Below, piece by piece: positions 52,560-63,859 of a stretch of 64,000 nt of DNA; the stretch's first letter is position 1; every line of letters begins with the position of its first letter. Under the pieces are notes generated by a model. The model saw only the letters and a list, made by a program, of their open reading frames with translations. It was not told the origin of the DNA and ran no database searches. Source of the DNA: Plasmopara viticola (Eukaryota; Oomycota; Peronosporomycetes; Peronosporales; Peronosporaceae); the NCBI GenBank assembly GCA_001695595.3, contig MBPM02000109.1:121882-185881 (forward strand), written 5' to 3'. Position numbers and translations under genes: made by a program.

Positions 52560-53200
52560 GCTTAGACTTTATTGGCACCTCGGGCATTATTTTTAGCACT
52601 CTATTGAAGATCAAACGGCTTTCAAGCCGGCGAAAAAAATCTGGAGATAAATTGGCATCCTATTTCGCATCACGCAGTGCTGTCAGCATGTTATTGATAT
52701 GGTCCGCGTTTGCATTATCGTCAGTCGCCTAATTATACAGCAAAATTAAAATGGAGGTATTTCTGTTAAGCTCTTTAACATGAGCAAGATTACAGAAGAC
52801 TTCATTTACCATCTTTTCACGACCGAGCATTATTGAGTGAAATTTTAACGGAGAAAGAGAGTTAAGATCAAACCATTTTTCGAGATTAAAGAACCATGAA
52901 CGTTTAAGGTCTTTTTAAGGTCTTCTCCCAACAATTTCTGCATTTGCAAAATCACGACCTCATGAGCCAAGCCACGACAAAGCACACAGCGAACAAAATC
53001 TCGTTTACATGTGAAATCTCATTTTATCACGCCGTCGATCATCTCTTGTAGCAGCAGGTTTCCAAAGCAGGGTGCCAATTCACGCGTATTGTCGTTTCCA
53101 ATAGAGTGCGAATAGATTGCTTTGACTCCGTCGTTGTCGTTACATTAAATGCCTTAGGCAACGTTGAAAGCATCAGCTCTTTAGGGCAGTGTTCTGTAGC
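52560..53200 (-). pseudogene. WY effector family pseudogene (E14), cut by Gypsy-2
   Basis: C-terminal two thirds of an effector on the minus strand. Traces of T-L-R-D-A near 52680, the F-I-L-L-Y region near 52730, C-F-V-R-C-V-L-C-R-G near 52980, and L-L-L-Q-E-M-I-D-G-V near 53045 are visible with stops and shifts. It ends where the Gypsy-2 LTR begins (about 53205). Its N-terminal part is not found on the far side of Gypsy-2. Confidence 0.7.
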
Positions 53201-53204
53201 ACAG

Positions 53205-53612
53205 TCGCGAAAGAAGCCGATGATAGTTGGCCGGTGGACAAGGCTGAGGCGCGGGTGAGGTGAAGTCGTAATAGAAGAGAAGTGTCTATTAAATAAAGCA
53301 AATTGAGGAGTGCTATTAAATGTAGAGCTCTTACGCCTTTTTTCCTAGCTACAGCCTAACTCGAGGCTCCCAGCCATCTATTACTATCGCAAAGGCAATC
53401 ATTTATTTTTATTCCATCTGGCTATTTTAGCCAATGAGGTCTCTTGATCCTTAATGGTTTTGAGACATCTTAAACTGCCTTCTGTTTGGAAACTGTATAA
53501 TCGCCTATTCCTGTTATTAGCACTAATGCATACGTATTTTGGGAGTTTTTTTTAATTATTTTGCGTAGAAGCCTTTACCGGCAAAAGTGCCGGTGACGAC
53601 GGTTAAGTCACA
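53205..53612 (-). repeat. 3' LTR of Gypsy-2
   Basis: About 408 bp; aligns with the 5' LTR (AGCCATC.A.TACTA, TCGCCTATTCCT, AATGCATA, GACGACGGTTA.GTC). It is visibly diverged from its partner, so the insertion is old. Confidence 0.65.
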
Positions 53613-53869
53613 TGACCTCTCTTCAAGAAGATGTCTGCCTTGAAAGATAGGGCTCACCTTTTCTGATTCCCAGTAGAGGTCGATGAGCTCGGAAATATGC
53701 TTGAGATTCGCTACGAGCTCCCAAGTGGCTTCTTTCTTGGTGTCACCAGGCCACCAGACTTTAAGCTGTAATTCCCAATGCATCTACAACGTCCAATTCA
53801 GGCTTCAACGAGTTGCCCCTCGGAGCCACCGATCGACGTGACCTTGTGTATCTTTGGCCGGCGCTTGGA

Positions 53870-54088
53870 TTACTTGCGATACAGCTTTAAGAGTGAAATG
53901 GGAAACACAGGGTGCAGCTTTAATCTTTTCGACAATACTCTCTTCACGATTGAGAATGGACCGATATATTTTGGTGCGAATTTCTTCGATTGAGCAAAAT
54001 CCTTGTGGTGAGCATCCAAATTCTTGCCGTCTAAAAGCATTATATCGCCGACTCGGAAGTCTTGGACAGATCTTTCTTTTAATAGCAC
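53870..54088 (-). pseudogene. pol: Gypsy-2 integrase C-terminal region
   Basis: A 72-codon frame with V-G-D-I-M-L-L-D-G-K-N-L-D, K-K-F-A-P-K-Y-I-G-P-F and L-K-L-H-P-V-F-P-I-S-L-L-K. This is the conserved GPY/F-type module (G-P-F) at the end of Ty3/gypsy integrases. Confidence 0.85.
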
Positions 54089-54430
54089 TTCATGCGCTCT
54101 TGTGCTTCGCTCAATCAGTCCTGTCCGAGCTTGAGTAACATCTTTTGACGTAGTAGAAACTCTTTGTTCTAAACTTTTTTCACCTCAAAAATTTCTGGAC
54201 AGCATCCGGCATGTAAAGAACATATCCTGGATCCGCTATACTCAGTGCCATTTTAATTGTAGAGGATGCGCGTTGCTTATAGGCTATCTCAGCCAAATGC
54301 AAAAAGTCATTTTAATGCTTCTGTGATGGGTTGATAAAACCCAAGAGCTAGCCGTTTGTTCATCCGTTTGCGACCTAAAAGTCGAAGCCAAGACGTGATG
54401 CGTTCCCACACCAGACACGACTGCTTGCCA

Positions 54431-54661
54431 TCACTTGGATGTGAATTTGATGTCTCGGTCGGACACAATGGTCTTTGGACTGCCATGGTCCTTCATATAG
54501 TTCTGAATGAAGACCTTTGCCCTTTCTGCAGTATCGTCCGTTGTCTTCGTAGCGATGAAGATGGCTCTTTTTGTCAAGTAATCAACATTCACCATGACGG
54601 AACTAAAGACGTTTTTGGTGTCAGGTAAAGACACATGAAGTCCATTGAAATGCCGAGCCAT
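54431..54661 (-). pseudogene. pol: Gypsy-2 integrase core fragment
   Basis: Reads V-M-V-N-V-D-Y-L-T-K, then H-G-S-P-K-T-I-V-S-D-R-D-I-K-F-T-S-K. The two Asp residues (V-D-Y-L and S-D-R-D) are the first two of the catalytic D-D-E. The Glu region is lost to a frameshift. Confidence 0.85.
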
Positions 54662-57600
54662 CTACCTCTTGAAATATCCAAGGACTGATGTGATCCTGGT
54701 GGTTTGGTCTGCCTAGCCTTGATGCGCTTACACATTTCGCATACGTTGACATAGCGCTTGAATGTGCTTTGACATTTTTTGCCAGTACTCCTTGTGACAC
54801 ACGGCCAGGTACTTCTTGTAAAATTCTCGATACAGAATTATGGTTCAACAGATGATGCTACTTTTCAGATCTTCATCGGCTGGAATACACAGTCTTGGCG
54901 TCTCATCTTCGCCAGTTTGGCAATACAACGTAGTATCCTGAAATGAGTACTTTGGCACACCATCTTCTTTTTCCAGCCTCGTGACGATATACTAAGGTCT
55001 CGAAATCACTTATACATTGTCTTTGCAGATTGAGCAACTGGGACCGTATTCATCGTGGTTGTCGCCACGATCTCGCGGTTCTTTGCCGTTTTCAAAAGTT
55101 CTTGCAAGCTAACTTGGGCAGCTTTAATTCGCCTTCCGGATTGCGTGACAGTGCACGTTTGTTTCACCGAGAATTCCATCATTAAAAAAGACTCATATTT
55201 AGCAAGCGCATTAAATCATCGAGCGACTCTGTGATTTGTAGTTTTCAGCGTCAGGATCATCTCAATACTTTTGTGATCCGTTTCGACCGTGAATGGTCCG
55301 TCAAGAAAATACACACACCATACTTTAAGAGCATTCATAATTGCAAGTAGCTCTTGCTCACGAAAAGGGTAATTTAACTCGGCTGACTTTGTCATCCGGC
55401 CAGTAAAAACAATTCGATGCTCTTCCTCTCCCTTCTTTCAAAACTAGACGCAAATTTGAGGCGCCCATTCATAAACCGATTAATTTCAAGAAGTTTGGAA
55501 GACTTAAACGGGTGGAAGGGTCAAGCGACGATTGCGTTCTTTGCAAAACCTTGAGGCATAGACTGGATGCCAAAAAAACTCTCCTCTTGCTTCGTTGCCT
55601 TGCGGACGTATTATTTTTTGCGATAATTCAATTCTACCGGCGTCCATTCGGACGCCTTCTCGACCAACAAAGTCTCTTAAGGATGGGATCTCATTCACGC
55701 ATAACTGGGTTTTTTGACAACTTGGTGTAGAGTTGCTGCTCTTTACACCGTTAATTACACGGTCTAAAGTCGTAATGAGGTCTGTGCCATCTTCATTTTG
55801 GATAAGACGTGGATATTGTCAAAGTTAATTCTCAGTACATTCCTTAAATCTCGAAAGATTTATGCGAAAACCGGTTAAACGTACCGGGCTTTCATGAAAG
55901 TGACAAGGTATCAAATTGACCACCCGGGGTCAAAGCGGTAAATCAAATATTTGATTTTCGAAACCCAATCGGATAGTGCTACAAATGTATGTCCATGCAC
56001 GATAACCATTGACTTCCGGACATGGCGTCAAAGGTGTTTTCTTTACGCGGCATCGGTATCGCCGGCAAGATCATCGCTAGATAAAGCCAACAATAATCGT
56101 GCACAATGCGCTAGCTTTTAGACTTCTTGACACGAAGCGTTGGTGCCAAAAAAGCTGACGTACTTGGTCGAATAATGCCTTCTTGAACCTCTATTCTATA
56201 TTGTCCTGAGCTGTTTAGGACTCTGGCGCCAATGCATTGAAGATATCGGCTTGGTACCAGACTTGGGCAAAATTTCGTGGGCAATTCCTGCCCGAACTTG
56301 GGGTGCGAAATACTGTGTCCGCCTAATTTTCCTCAAGTGATTTTCATTCTCGATTCTTGAAGCGCCATCCTTTTCAGAACATTACGGGTTGACGACGAAC
56401 ACTTCTTCAATGCCTTTGTCGTGACGCAACATTCTCAGGAGCTAGTAAGAAGCAATTAGCTGCGCCATTCCTTGTGGCTTCAATGCCGATAGCAATACAA
56501 AAATTGCGGCTCGTATTCATGCGAGCCTTGCGTCGTCCAGCATCCCTGGCCAAACATTGATTTTGCAGATTAAGTTTATTTGTCGCGCGATGCTTCAAGT
56601 TGACTCGAGAAGTCATTCGCTCTGTAATTCAATTACTATCTTAATGTTGCTCACAGAGCCGCATCATGCCGATGATGACATTCTTATCATCTAAATCAGG
56701 CATGACTTTAAACGTTCTGATGCTAAAGGAATATCAGGTATCTACAAATTTATGGGCAAAGTTCGTTGCGGACGGTGACAACCTAGTCGTCATCAAGGTT
56801 GATTTACATCTTCACGTACTTGTTCACTTCGAGCTCAAGTCGCTTCACCAAGTCGTTTAGACTACATCCATCGTCGATAGAGACGGTAAAGGATGTCTTT
56901 TGACCAACGTTTCAATTCTGAGTTTCTTGTGCACCTTCAAGATATCAACTCGCTTCATTTCGTTTCGTTTTGTGGCCGACAATGCCACGGTTGTTGCAGG
57001 TTGCTAATGTTAATCCAATCGTCATTCTTGTCTTTTTTTCAAAGCTTTGGTTTCTGAGGTCGTGGCTTGTTTGCAAGATAGCTTGATTCTATGGGCACCG
57101 TCTTGAACGACTTGGTCCATATGCGGTTTGGTCTACCCGAGTAATGCAAGACTCGATGTTGGAAGCAACATTAATGGCCATCGTGAGAGTACTTGGACAC
57201 TATTTCCTACGGTCTCTTCCCGTATTCCATTTTGGAAATCGAATCGCGTTTACAATTTGATAATTGCCGATTTGGTATGGGGCATCAAGTCCTGGATTTT
57301 AAAGACGTACTCGTGGTCAATTTTCCTTTGTTAGGATAAAAATTACGCTTTCGGAGTTCATACTCGAATTTTCTAGGCTTGAAGCGTGTGCGCACTTGAG
57401 TTGTGAACAAAGCCGATTTCTGGTGCACGTTCATGCGCTCGCAGAGGCACGGTTCCAAGTTAGTACGGATTTGATTAAATTACCTGAGTGTCACAACAAG
57501 AAACGTTTATTGGCGTAGTGCGGTTGCGTTGCGAAGATCCACAATTCCATATCTTCACTAAATTTCCCTATGTATGCAGGAGGGTCTTTTTCTTCTATTC

Positions 57601-58675
57601 GTCTTTTCATGCAACGAGAAACTCAAAGCGTTCATTATCTTGTTACATTCGGGCTTGCATTTGAGCTTGCACCTCGTCTTGATATTGCTTTTGCTGCAGA
57701 GTGGGATACAACAGTTGTTGCTGCAAAGATAGTGTTCCTTACCCTATCGCTGCAAAAGGCGGTACGTTAGCGTGAGTGGCTGAGTCCGCTTGTCTATTAG
57801 CACTTGCCACATCTTACCGAGCCGACGCTCATAGACCTGAGTGCGACGTTGGCCGTATATTTATTGTCGTCGAGAGCGCTTATTCAAATCTATTAACAGG
57901 GTCTTGGCTTCGGAGATGGACGCTCAGCCGCACGGCCTTTTCGTTGGGCCATACTTGCTAAATCGCTTAGCGCGCTTTGTATAACCTACCAAACCTCACT
58001 GCAACCTCAAATTTAAGTATTAAACTGATAAAATCTTGTTTTCAAGTCTCCTTTTTTGTACAAAAGGTTAATAAACCTTTCAGAATTTCTTGAGTTTGGT
58101 GAATACGACGCCTTGGGTTCCCAGTGATTTCGTGAACTAAGTTCCGGTCGGCTGAGTACTTACAATCTGGAATTTCGTTTCGACTAAGCTGAACAAGCTT
58201 CAGCTTTTGTACCGTTGTTGAACACAGCTCCTTTCAAAGCTTGTCGAGCTTATTGTTACGGCTCGTAAGAAGCTCAGTAGTATAAATAAACGGGTTGTGG
58301 GTTCACAAGACTTTCGTTTTCTATACAACGAAGCCGGACAAGACAGCGCTGCTAGAATAAATGTAGATCAAGCAAACCCAAATTGATACCTTGTCTGAAT
58401 GTTTTTTCTCGTGTTTTCAGCAGATCCAGGTTAAAGCAATAAGGCACGGACCAATTGAAGAAGCTCTAGACGTTTGTACCACACTAACGTGCAACCGCAC
58501 TAATCAATCGCCGAGCGTAAATTTCCTGGTGAGAAGACAACCCTTTGTAATCTTGTAGTTCCCACTGTGTGGTTCGTACTAATAATTTCCGGATGACTCG
58601 CTTCTTACAATTAGACCACGACCACCCTTGCTTTGAGCTCTTGAAATTGATACGTCAAGTGCTACTATGAAACAC

Positions 58676-59108
58676 GATCGCGGAGGAAGCTTATTAAAGG
58701 TCATTCGTCGGACGAGGCTTGAGCGGCCAGCGGAGCAAAGTCAGTAAGGAAAAAGGAGTCTCAATTGCTTGAAGCAAATTAAAAAAGTGATCTTGAATTG
58801 AGAATTCTTACGAAATGATTTTTTGCTCCAGCCTAACTGGTGGCTCTTAGCCATCCACTGCTACCACCCTAAAAGCTATCATTTTTCTTGACTCCGTCTT
58901 GCTTCTTACACATTTTGGACTCCTTTCATCCAGTGAGGTGTCTTGATCTCTGCTAATTATGGGACATCTCGACCCTGCTTCTGGTCTGGAAGCATGCAAT
59001 CGCCTATTCCTATGGATAGTATCAATGCATATACCCTTTTGGAGAAAATGTAATCATGGCGTAATAGCCATTACCGACAAACCTGCCGAAAATGACGGAT
59101 ACGTCTCA
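58676..59108 (-). repeat. 5' LTR of Gypsy-2
   Basis: About 433 bp; aligns with 12950-13362 and 53205-53612. It starts on the minus strand TGAGACGTATCCGTCATTTT. Confidence 0.7.
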
Positions 59109-60890
59109 CTATAATTTACGGCAGTCCGCAGCATTTAGCCACTCAAGTCTGCGAATGACAAGTCACCTGGCTGCATCCACACTTTCCGCATAATCTCTAA
59201 TTAGTGTACTTCGTATAGAGCATGATTTTTGCGCACGTTCATGTTTTGCTTAATTCTTGTATCCACGCACTTTATATGTTCTATAACCATGACTATCTCC
59301 GACAACATTCTAAAAAAATGTAGTTTTGGTTTTAATTTTTGCCTGTCAACACTTTAGTTACTGCAGCCTGGCTTGATGATTTTGGAAACTGCTTGCGCTG
59401 CGCTTTACTTAATACATACGACAAGTTGTCGTTACCCCTGGACGATCTCCATGGAAAATCACACTTCCGTGAGTAATTGAGTTTTCAATGATTATCCTAG
59501 CACTGTACTTATAGATTTTCTTTAGTTCATAAAACTTTGCCTCGAATGGTTAAGAGGTCACAGTTACGGAAAAACGGGCTACAGAAGTCTAGGCCTACGT
59601 TGCATCTTCAAAAAACCTCCTACTTGCAAAATTTAATGCGGCAACAAGCTTTTGTCGACAATATATCGGCCGTCAGTAATCTGAGCGAAAGAGTAGCAAG
59701 CAAAGGCCATGTAGTCACTGCAATTAAATATACCGAATGAACATTTATTCTTATAAGGTGATAGGTCCCTCAAGCACCAACTGGGGCCTCTAATCAGACA
59801 TCTACATCATCGGATAGTCAGCAGCTAAGCGCACAGTATCGCGATTAGCATGGAGCTGACAAATCAAGTATTTTATTCGACAAGCTTGCAACTAAAGTTT
59901 TTTTTGGCAAATCGCATCCGGGGCTTTAGAACGCGAGGTGCTTAAAGAATTACAATCACAGACCAAACATATGTATATTGTAGCGTTTACTTACAATATT
60001 ACATACTGAGCAATTTCTAAATGCCTCATTGAGACTTTAAATGGTAAAATATTGTTTATCGGGCGAGTAGGTGAAGGTATGAAAGAGTTAAAGGAGCTGT
60101 CCTTTTATACTAATCGTCACATGGGCCACAGCACATAAAACCGGTAAGGATACCGGTATTTCTCTGTCCAATGACTTTAATAGTAATATAAGAAGATGAC
60201 CTGAGCGATGCCATAAATTAACCTTGGATTAAAATGACGAAGCGGCGGAACTAGTAATTACCAGACACCAAAATTTTGATCTCTTAAAATGAGACAGACA
60301 TTCTGTGCCAAAAAAAGTCGGTGTACAGTAACTGTCAGCTTCCTCTTTAATATATTGTTTGACAATTCGAAATATATTTTTGCAGCATATTTTATAGATA
60401 TTTCTGTAAGTGATGAATCAACAGAAAAAAGCATTTGTTCAATGTTGCAGACAATGCCAATCGTCTCGTTGAAGTGCAGCGGAAGCACTTTCCAAATCTG
60501 CTAAGCAAGGCAGCAGGAATGGTAGTGGACCACAATAGTTCTTGTGGCAGCATAATGTAAAGGATTATTAATCAAATCAAAAAATTTCATCATTGTAATG
60601 GTAGGTAACTCATTAGGTAAAGGACAGTACAGCATTCATAAGCTATATCAATTGCGCGTATGCAAGGAAAGAGGACTTTGTGGTGGTGCGTGGCCATTAT
60701 GCCTTAAAAAGCTGACACTCACCTGCATTTCTGTAGCAAAATTAGGATGCGAGCAAAAAAGTTGTCACCCCAGACATGTGAGGCGACTTGTTGGTGCACT
60801 ACTATGTTGTTGCAAACAAACCCGAGTACACCATTCAAAAATTGAAGTAAGTCGCTTTTACGCAAAAACCTTTTTTGGCACTCTCTAGCT
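59109..60890. other. Effector E13 upstream intergenic DNA
   Basis: No supported gene. 59130-59320 is far 5' flank (CAAGTCTGCGAATGACAAGTCACCTGG). 59540-59900 is the repeated block (GTCGACAATATATCGGCCGTCAG, GTAGCAAGCAAAGGCC, AAGCGCACAGTATCGCGA). 60600-60800 resembles inverted parts of other flanks (compare 32150-32340). The usual module before the initiator is not seen here. Confidence 0.45.
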
Positions 60891-60918
60891 TCTTCACTCT
60901 CTATTTTGCCTGCCAACG
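60891..60918 (+). promoter_or_regulatory. Initiator-type core promoter of E13
   Basis: TCTTCACTCTCTATTTTGCC then TGCCAACG, a diverged form of the initiator pattern, about 20-45 bases before the ATG at 60938. Confidence 0.45.
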
Positions 60919-60937
60919 TCAAAAGTCGACAAAGCTC

Positions 60938-62005
60938 ATGATCTTAACGCGTCTACGGTGCGTCGTAACGCTGACGACAATTGCCATTTTATTTACATTC
61001 TGGAAGACTACTAAAGTGACGACGAGAGTTTCTGATGCTGCGGAGCTCCAAACCCATGGCGTAGACACGCTGTCTTTCACGAATCAAGTACGTCCACAGC
61101 GGCGATGGCCCGCTCGTCTCTTGCGAATCGTGCGAAGTTCATCATTGAAAGAGAGCCTTACAAATTCATCTGTGGGAAAGAGGTTTTTCCCACACAATTT
61201 TATCGAACACGCTACCAATAAGAAGCAATCTGTGGCTGAACTTTTTGACACTTTCAAAGTCGGAACCGTAGACGTAGACGGGTTTTTTTCAAACCGGCAC
61301 TTTAAGAAGTGGGAAAAAGCAGTCAGGGAATCCTTCGGTGACGACGCTGAAACGGTCATGCTTTCAACCATGTCGACGAAGTTACATGGTGACACCAATG
61401 GCGGAGTCGAAGCAATAATTGCGCAAGCTATTAAACACAAAGAGACGGAAAAATTGGCTCTCCGCTTTGAAACCTTGCTGCTACAAGGAATGGTCGACGG
61501 CGTAAAAAAAAACAATTTCGACGCGACAAGTGAATTTGTACGTTATGCGATCTATCGTGGTTCAGGACAAAGCGCCGTGATTAAAAAAATGCAGAAATTG
61601 ATGGGCAATGATAAAGTTACTACGCATATCAATACTTTTGAAGAAGCAGTTGCTAAAGCCTCACTAAATTCGATTGAAAGGTTAGAGAATTACTTCGTCA
61701 TCATCAGTCGCGGGCAGAGAATATCGGACGTTTTCGAAAATCTGGGTCCTGCTGAAAAGTTCAACAACAATGCTTTTCTGATGAATTTGCTACAAGAAAA
61801 AGCGGCTGACCCCAAAATAAAGGTGAATTTCGTCGAATTCATGCTGTCTCAACTGCGTGAGGCAAAACGGACTGACGATGAAATCGCCAAAACTCTTCAA
61901 CAGCTTAAGAAACAGGAAATTTCGTCTGATATCAAAGATAAGTTGCTGGATCCAATGACCGAAGCGTTGGCAAAGTCGAAGCCGTTGCCAACTGGTCAAG
62001 CGTAA
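60938..62005 (+). CDS. Secreted RXLR-WY effector (E13)
   Basis: An intact 355-residue protein and the only open copy with a literal R-x-L-R. The start M-I-L-T-R-L-R was chosen by paralog alignment; the frame is open 21 codons upstream. Signal peptide about 1-28; H-G-V-D-T-L at 40-45; R-R-W-P-A-R-L-L-R at 55-63, with R-L-L-R at 60-63. No E-E-R follows. The first WY-like module has F-F-S-N-R-H-F-K-K-W and T-N-G-G-V-E-A-I-I-A-Q-A. R-Y-A-I-Y-R-G-S is the linker. The second module has F-N-N-N-A-F-L-M-N-L-L-Q. The C-terminus is K-P-L-P-T-G-Q-A. RXLR proteins are delivered into plant cells; the target is unknown. Its broken twin is E12. Confidence 0.92.
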   Translation: MILTRLRCVVTLTTIAILFTFWKTTKVTTRVSDAAELQTHGVDTLSFTNQVRPQRRWPARLLRIVRSSSLKESLTNSSVGKRFFPHNFIEHATNKKQSVAELFDTFKVGTVDVDGFFSNRHFKKWEKAVRESFGDDAETVMLSTMSTKLHGDTNGGVEAIIAQAIKHKETEKLALRFETLLLQGMVDGVKKNNFDATSEFVRYAIYRGSGQSAVIKKMQKLMGNDKVTTHINTFEEAVAKASLNSIERLENYFVIISRGQRISDVFENLGPAEKFNNNAFLMNLLQEKAADPKIKVNFVEFMLSQLREAKRTDDEIAKTLQQLKKQEISSDIKDKLLDPMTEALAKSKPLPTGQA

Positions 62006-62249
62006 TGATAGAACCATGCGATGCACTGGTACGTACGCAGATGATTACACATGACGTACAGTCTCTCGCTTTGACATTTATACCCTTGTATAGGATCTTT
62101 TGTGGAAACATGATTAGAGAAGGTCCTGCAGCTGTAGCAGAGTAGATTTGACTCGTGTCGATTGAAAGAGTGACGACTTGGCTTGCTAAAGTAGTAAGAG
62201 TGTCATCTGAGCACGTAGTTTACGTCTTGACGACAAATGTTTTGATAAC
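62006..62249. other. 3' flank of E13
   Basis: The family 3' region is shortened: CACTGGTACGTACGCAGATG, GACGTACAGTCTCTCG, GTGGAAACATGATTAGAG. No gene. Confidence 0.5.
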
Positions 62250-63230
62250 ATTAGATAAACGCATATGGATACACTCGGCATTTTCCAATTGTTGGATTAA
62301 TTTGTTTTGTCTGGTGCTTGGGTTCGTGTTTCGGCGTGCTTACACCACTGCTTTTGGTTTCAGGTTATGGAAATTTTCTAGCTATAAGATGCTGACATGG
62401 GGGCGATCTCAAAAACTTCGTGGTTCAAATTGCAGCAAACGCCGAAGCATGTTCAATTTGCACTGGCATTTTTGACTTTGTGCTTGCATTTCCCGTTAAT
62501 TATGCAAAAAGAGTCTTGTCGCATGAAGACTCTTCGAAGCCGCTTTAAAGTTCCTGGTGCCAATGCAGTAGTAACGGTGAATTTGGACCACTTCAGGTTT
62601 GCACTGATGTTTGCGGCCTTGGGATGAAGGGATGCAGCGTAAGCGAGATGTTCGTCGCGCTCCAACACATTCTCAAGGCCCTTGTAGCTCTCCCAAGTGA
62701 TTGCACAGGTACATCCGCTGGCCGAACGTGATGTAGCGCATTGACCGAATTTTGATGAAGTGCGCTTGACGCAGAAGTTCTGTGGGCTAGCAAATATTTC
62801 AAGGCTGCAGTAGACTTATGGACCGCAGGGATTCTGGTGGTGAGAAGTAAGATTGAACAGTAAGAGATGGCGGGGCCCGAAAGAGCACTTTTCCCGGATC
62901 TTTCGTTGAACACAAACTCAGTTGCTCGGTCAACGGCAAACGAAGAAAGTAAAGCTGTTGGCAGTGGTAAGGGTGTGCGCAAAGTACACAGGTGTGCCTA
63001 GCGTTTTGGTACCATAGCGTATCTATTTTTTGACAGCTCCATGGCACCATCGCATACTACTATAGAGGAGCACACATCATACGATGAAACTTTGCTGACA
63101 AGAGAAAATCGTTGACACACGCAGGAGTTTGTCTGCAGATGACAACATGTAAAATTATAACATCGGTTCACAATGTCAATGCACAAACTTGAAATATGAA
63201 GCAGATGCTTTAATCTTTTACCTAAAGAGC
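62250..63230 (-). repeat. Repeated block X, copy 4
   Basis: Paralog of 50290-51260, kept in the same place between a plus-strand and a minus-strand effector. Minus frames 62982-62593 and 62668-62453 carry pieces of the 188-codon frame of copy 3 in two frames. Not recognised. Confidence 0.5.
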
Positions 63231-63859
63231 TGTCAAAACTTTGCTCAATATGTAGCATTGAAGAGATGACGTCAAAATATACATAAATGAGGTCCTCAAC
63301 TATAAACTTTGTATTTCCAGAAGCGATTGGACTGAGAATATGCGCCTAGTTTCACACCACTTCGTCAAAGGCTTACGCCTACATAAAATCTTGCAATGTA
63401 GGTACATTCGTCGATGCAACGTAGGCAAGAAGTGAAGTTCTGATGTGCCTTTAACCCCAACTGACTTAGGAAAGTGATCTAAGAACGCAATGCGAAAGTA
63501 CACATTTGTATTAATCTTATTTTAATGTCCTAATACGTAATTCGTTAAAATGCAGTTTTTTACCCAGAGGATTTCCTTGCTACCCTGGCAAATCAAGTAA
63601 TTATCAAGCGTCGCGCTCTCAACCAAAACAAATCAAGTTTTCTCTTTTTTAACTTGGATCTTTTCCAAAAAAGGATTGGCTACACAAACTGCTTAAGCAC
63701 ATGTACAGTACGCAATGGATATCGTACTCCATAAGTAAATCATCCGCATATACACCGGTTCCATCCCATCGTTGCACACTTACACTTGATCAGCTGGCCA
63801 CGGCTTAGACTTTATTGGCACCTCGGGAATTATTTTTAGCACTCTATTGAAGATCAAAC
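63231..63859. other. 3' flank of E15
   Basis: Matches 51300-52560 without the MULE. At 63515-63535 it shows the empty target site of that transposon (TTATTTTAATGTCC). No gene. Confidence 0.6.

Larger units (their letters stand above)
53205..59108 (-). mobile_element. Ty3/gypsy LTR retrotransposon (Gypsy-2), degenerate
   Basis: 5.9 kb, minus strand, colinear with Gypsy-1. LTRs are about 53205-53612 and 58676-59108. From right to left: gag region (unresolved), RT/RNase H traces (55698-55504), integrase zinc and core (54848-54431), and integrase C-terminus (54088-53870). The order RT-RNase H-INT marks it as Ty3/gypsy. Many stops. It lies inside effector copy E14 or at its edge. Confidence 0.85.

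Noticed and set aside
53205..59108. Target site duplication for Gypsy-2
   Set aside because: The flanks (GGGCAGTGTT and CTATAATTTACGG) do not give a convincing 4-6 bp match, so none is claimed.
20934..62005. Calling every effector a canonical RXLR-EER protein
   Set aside because: Only E12 and E13 have a literal R-x-L-R and none shows E-E-R; RXLR-like WY effector is as far as the sequence goes.
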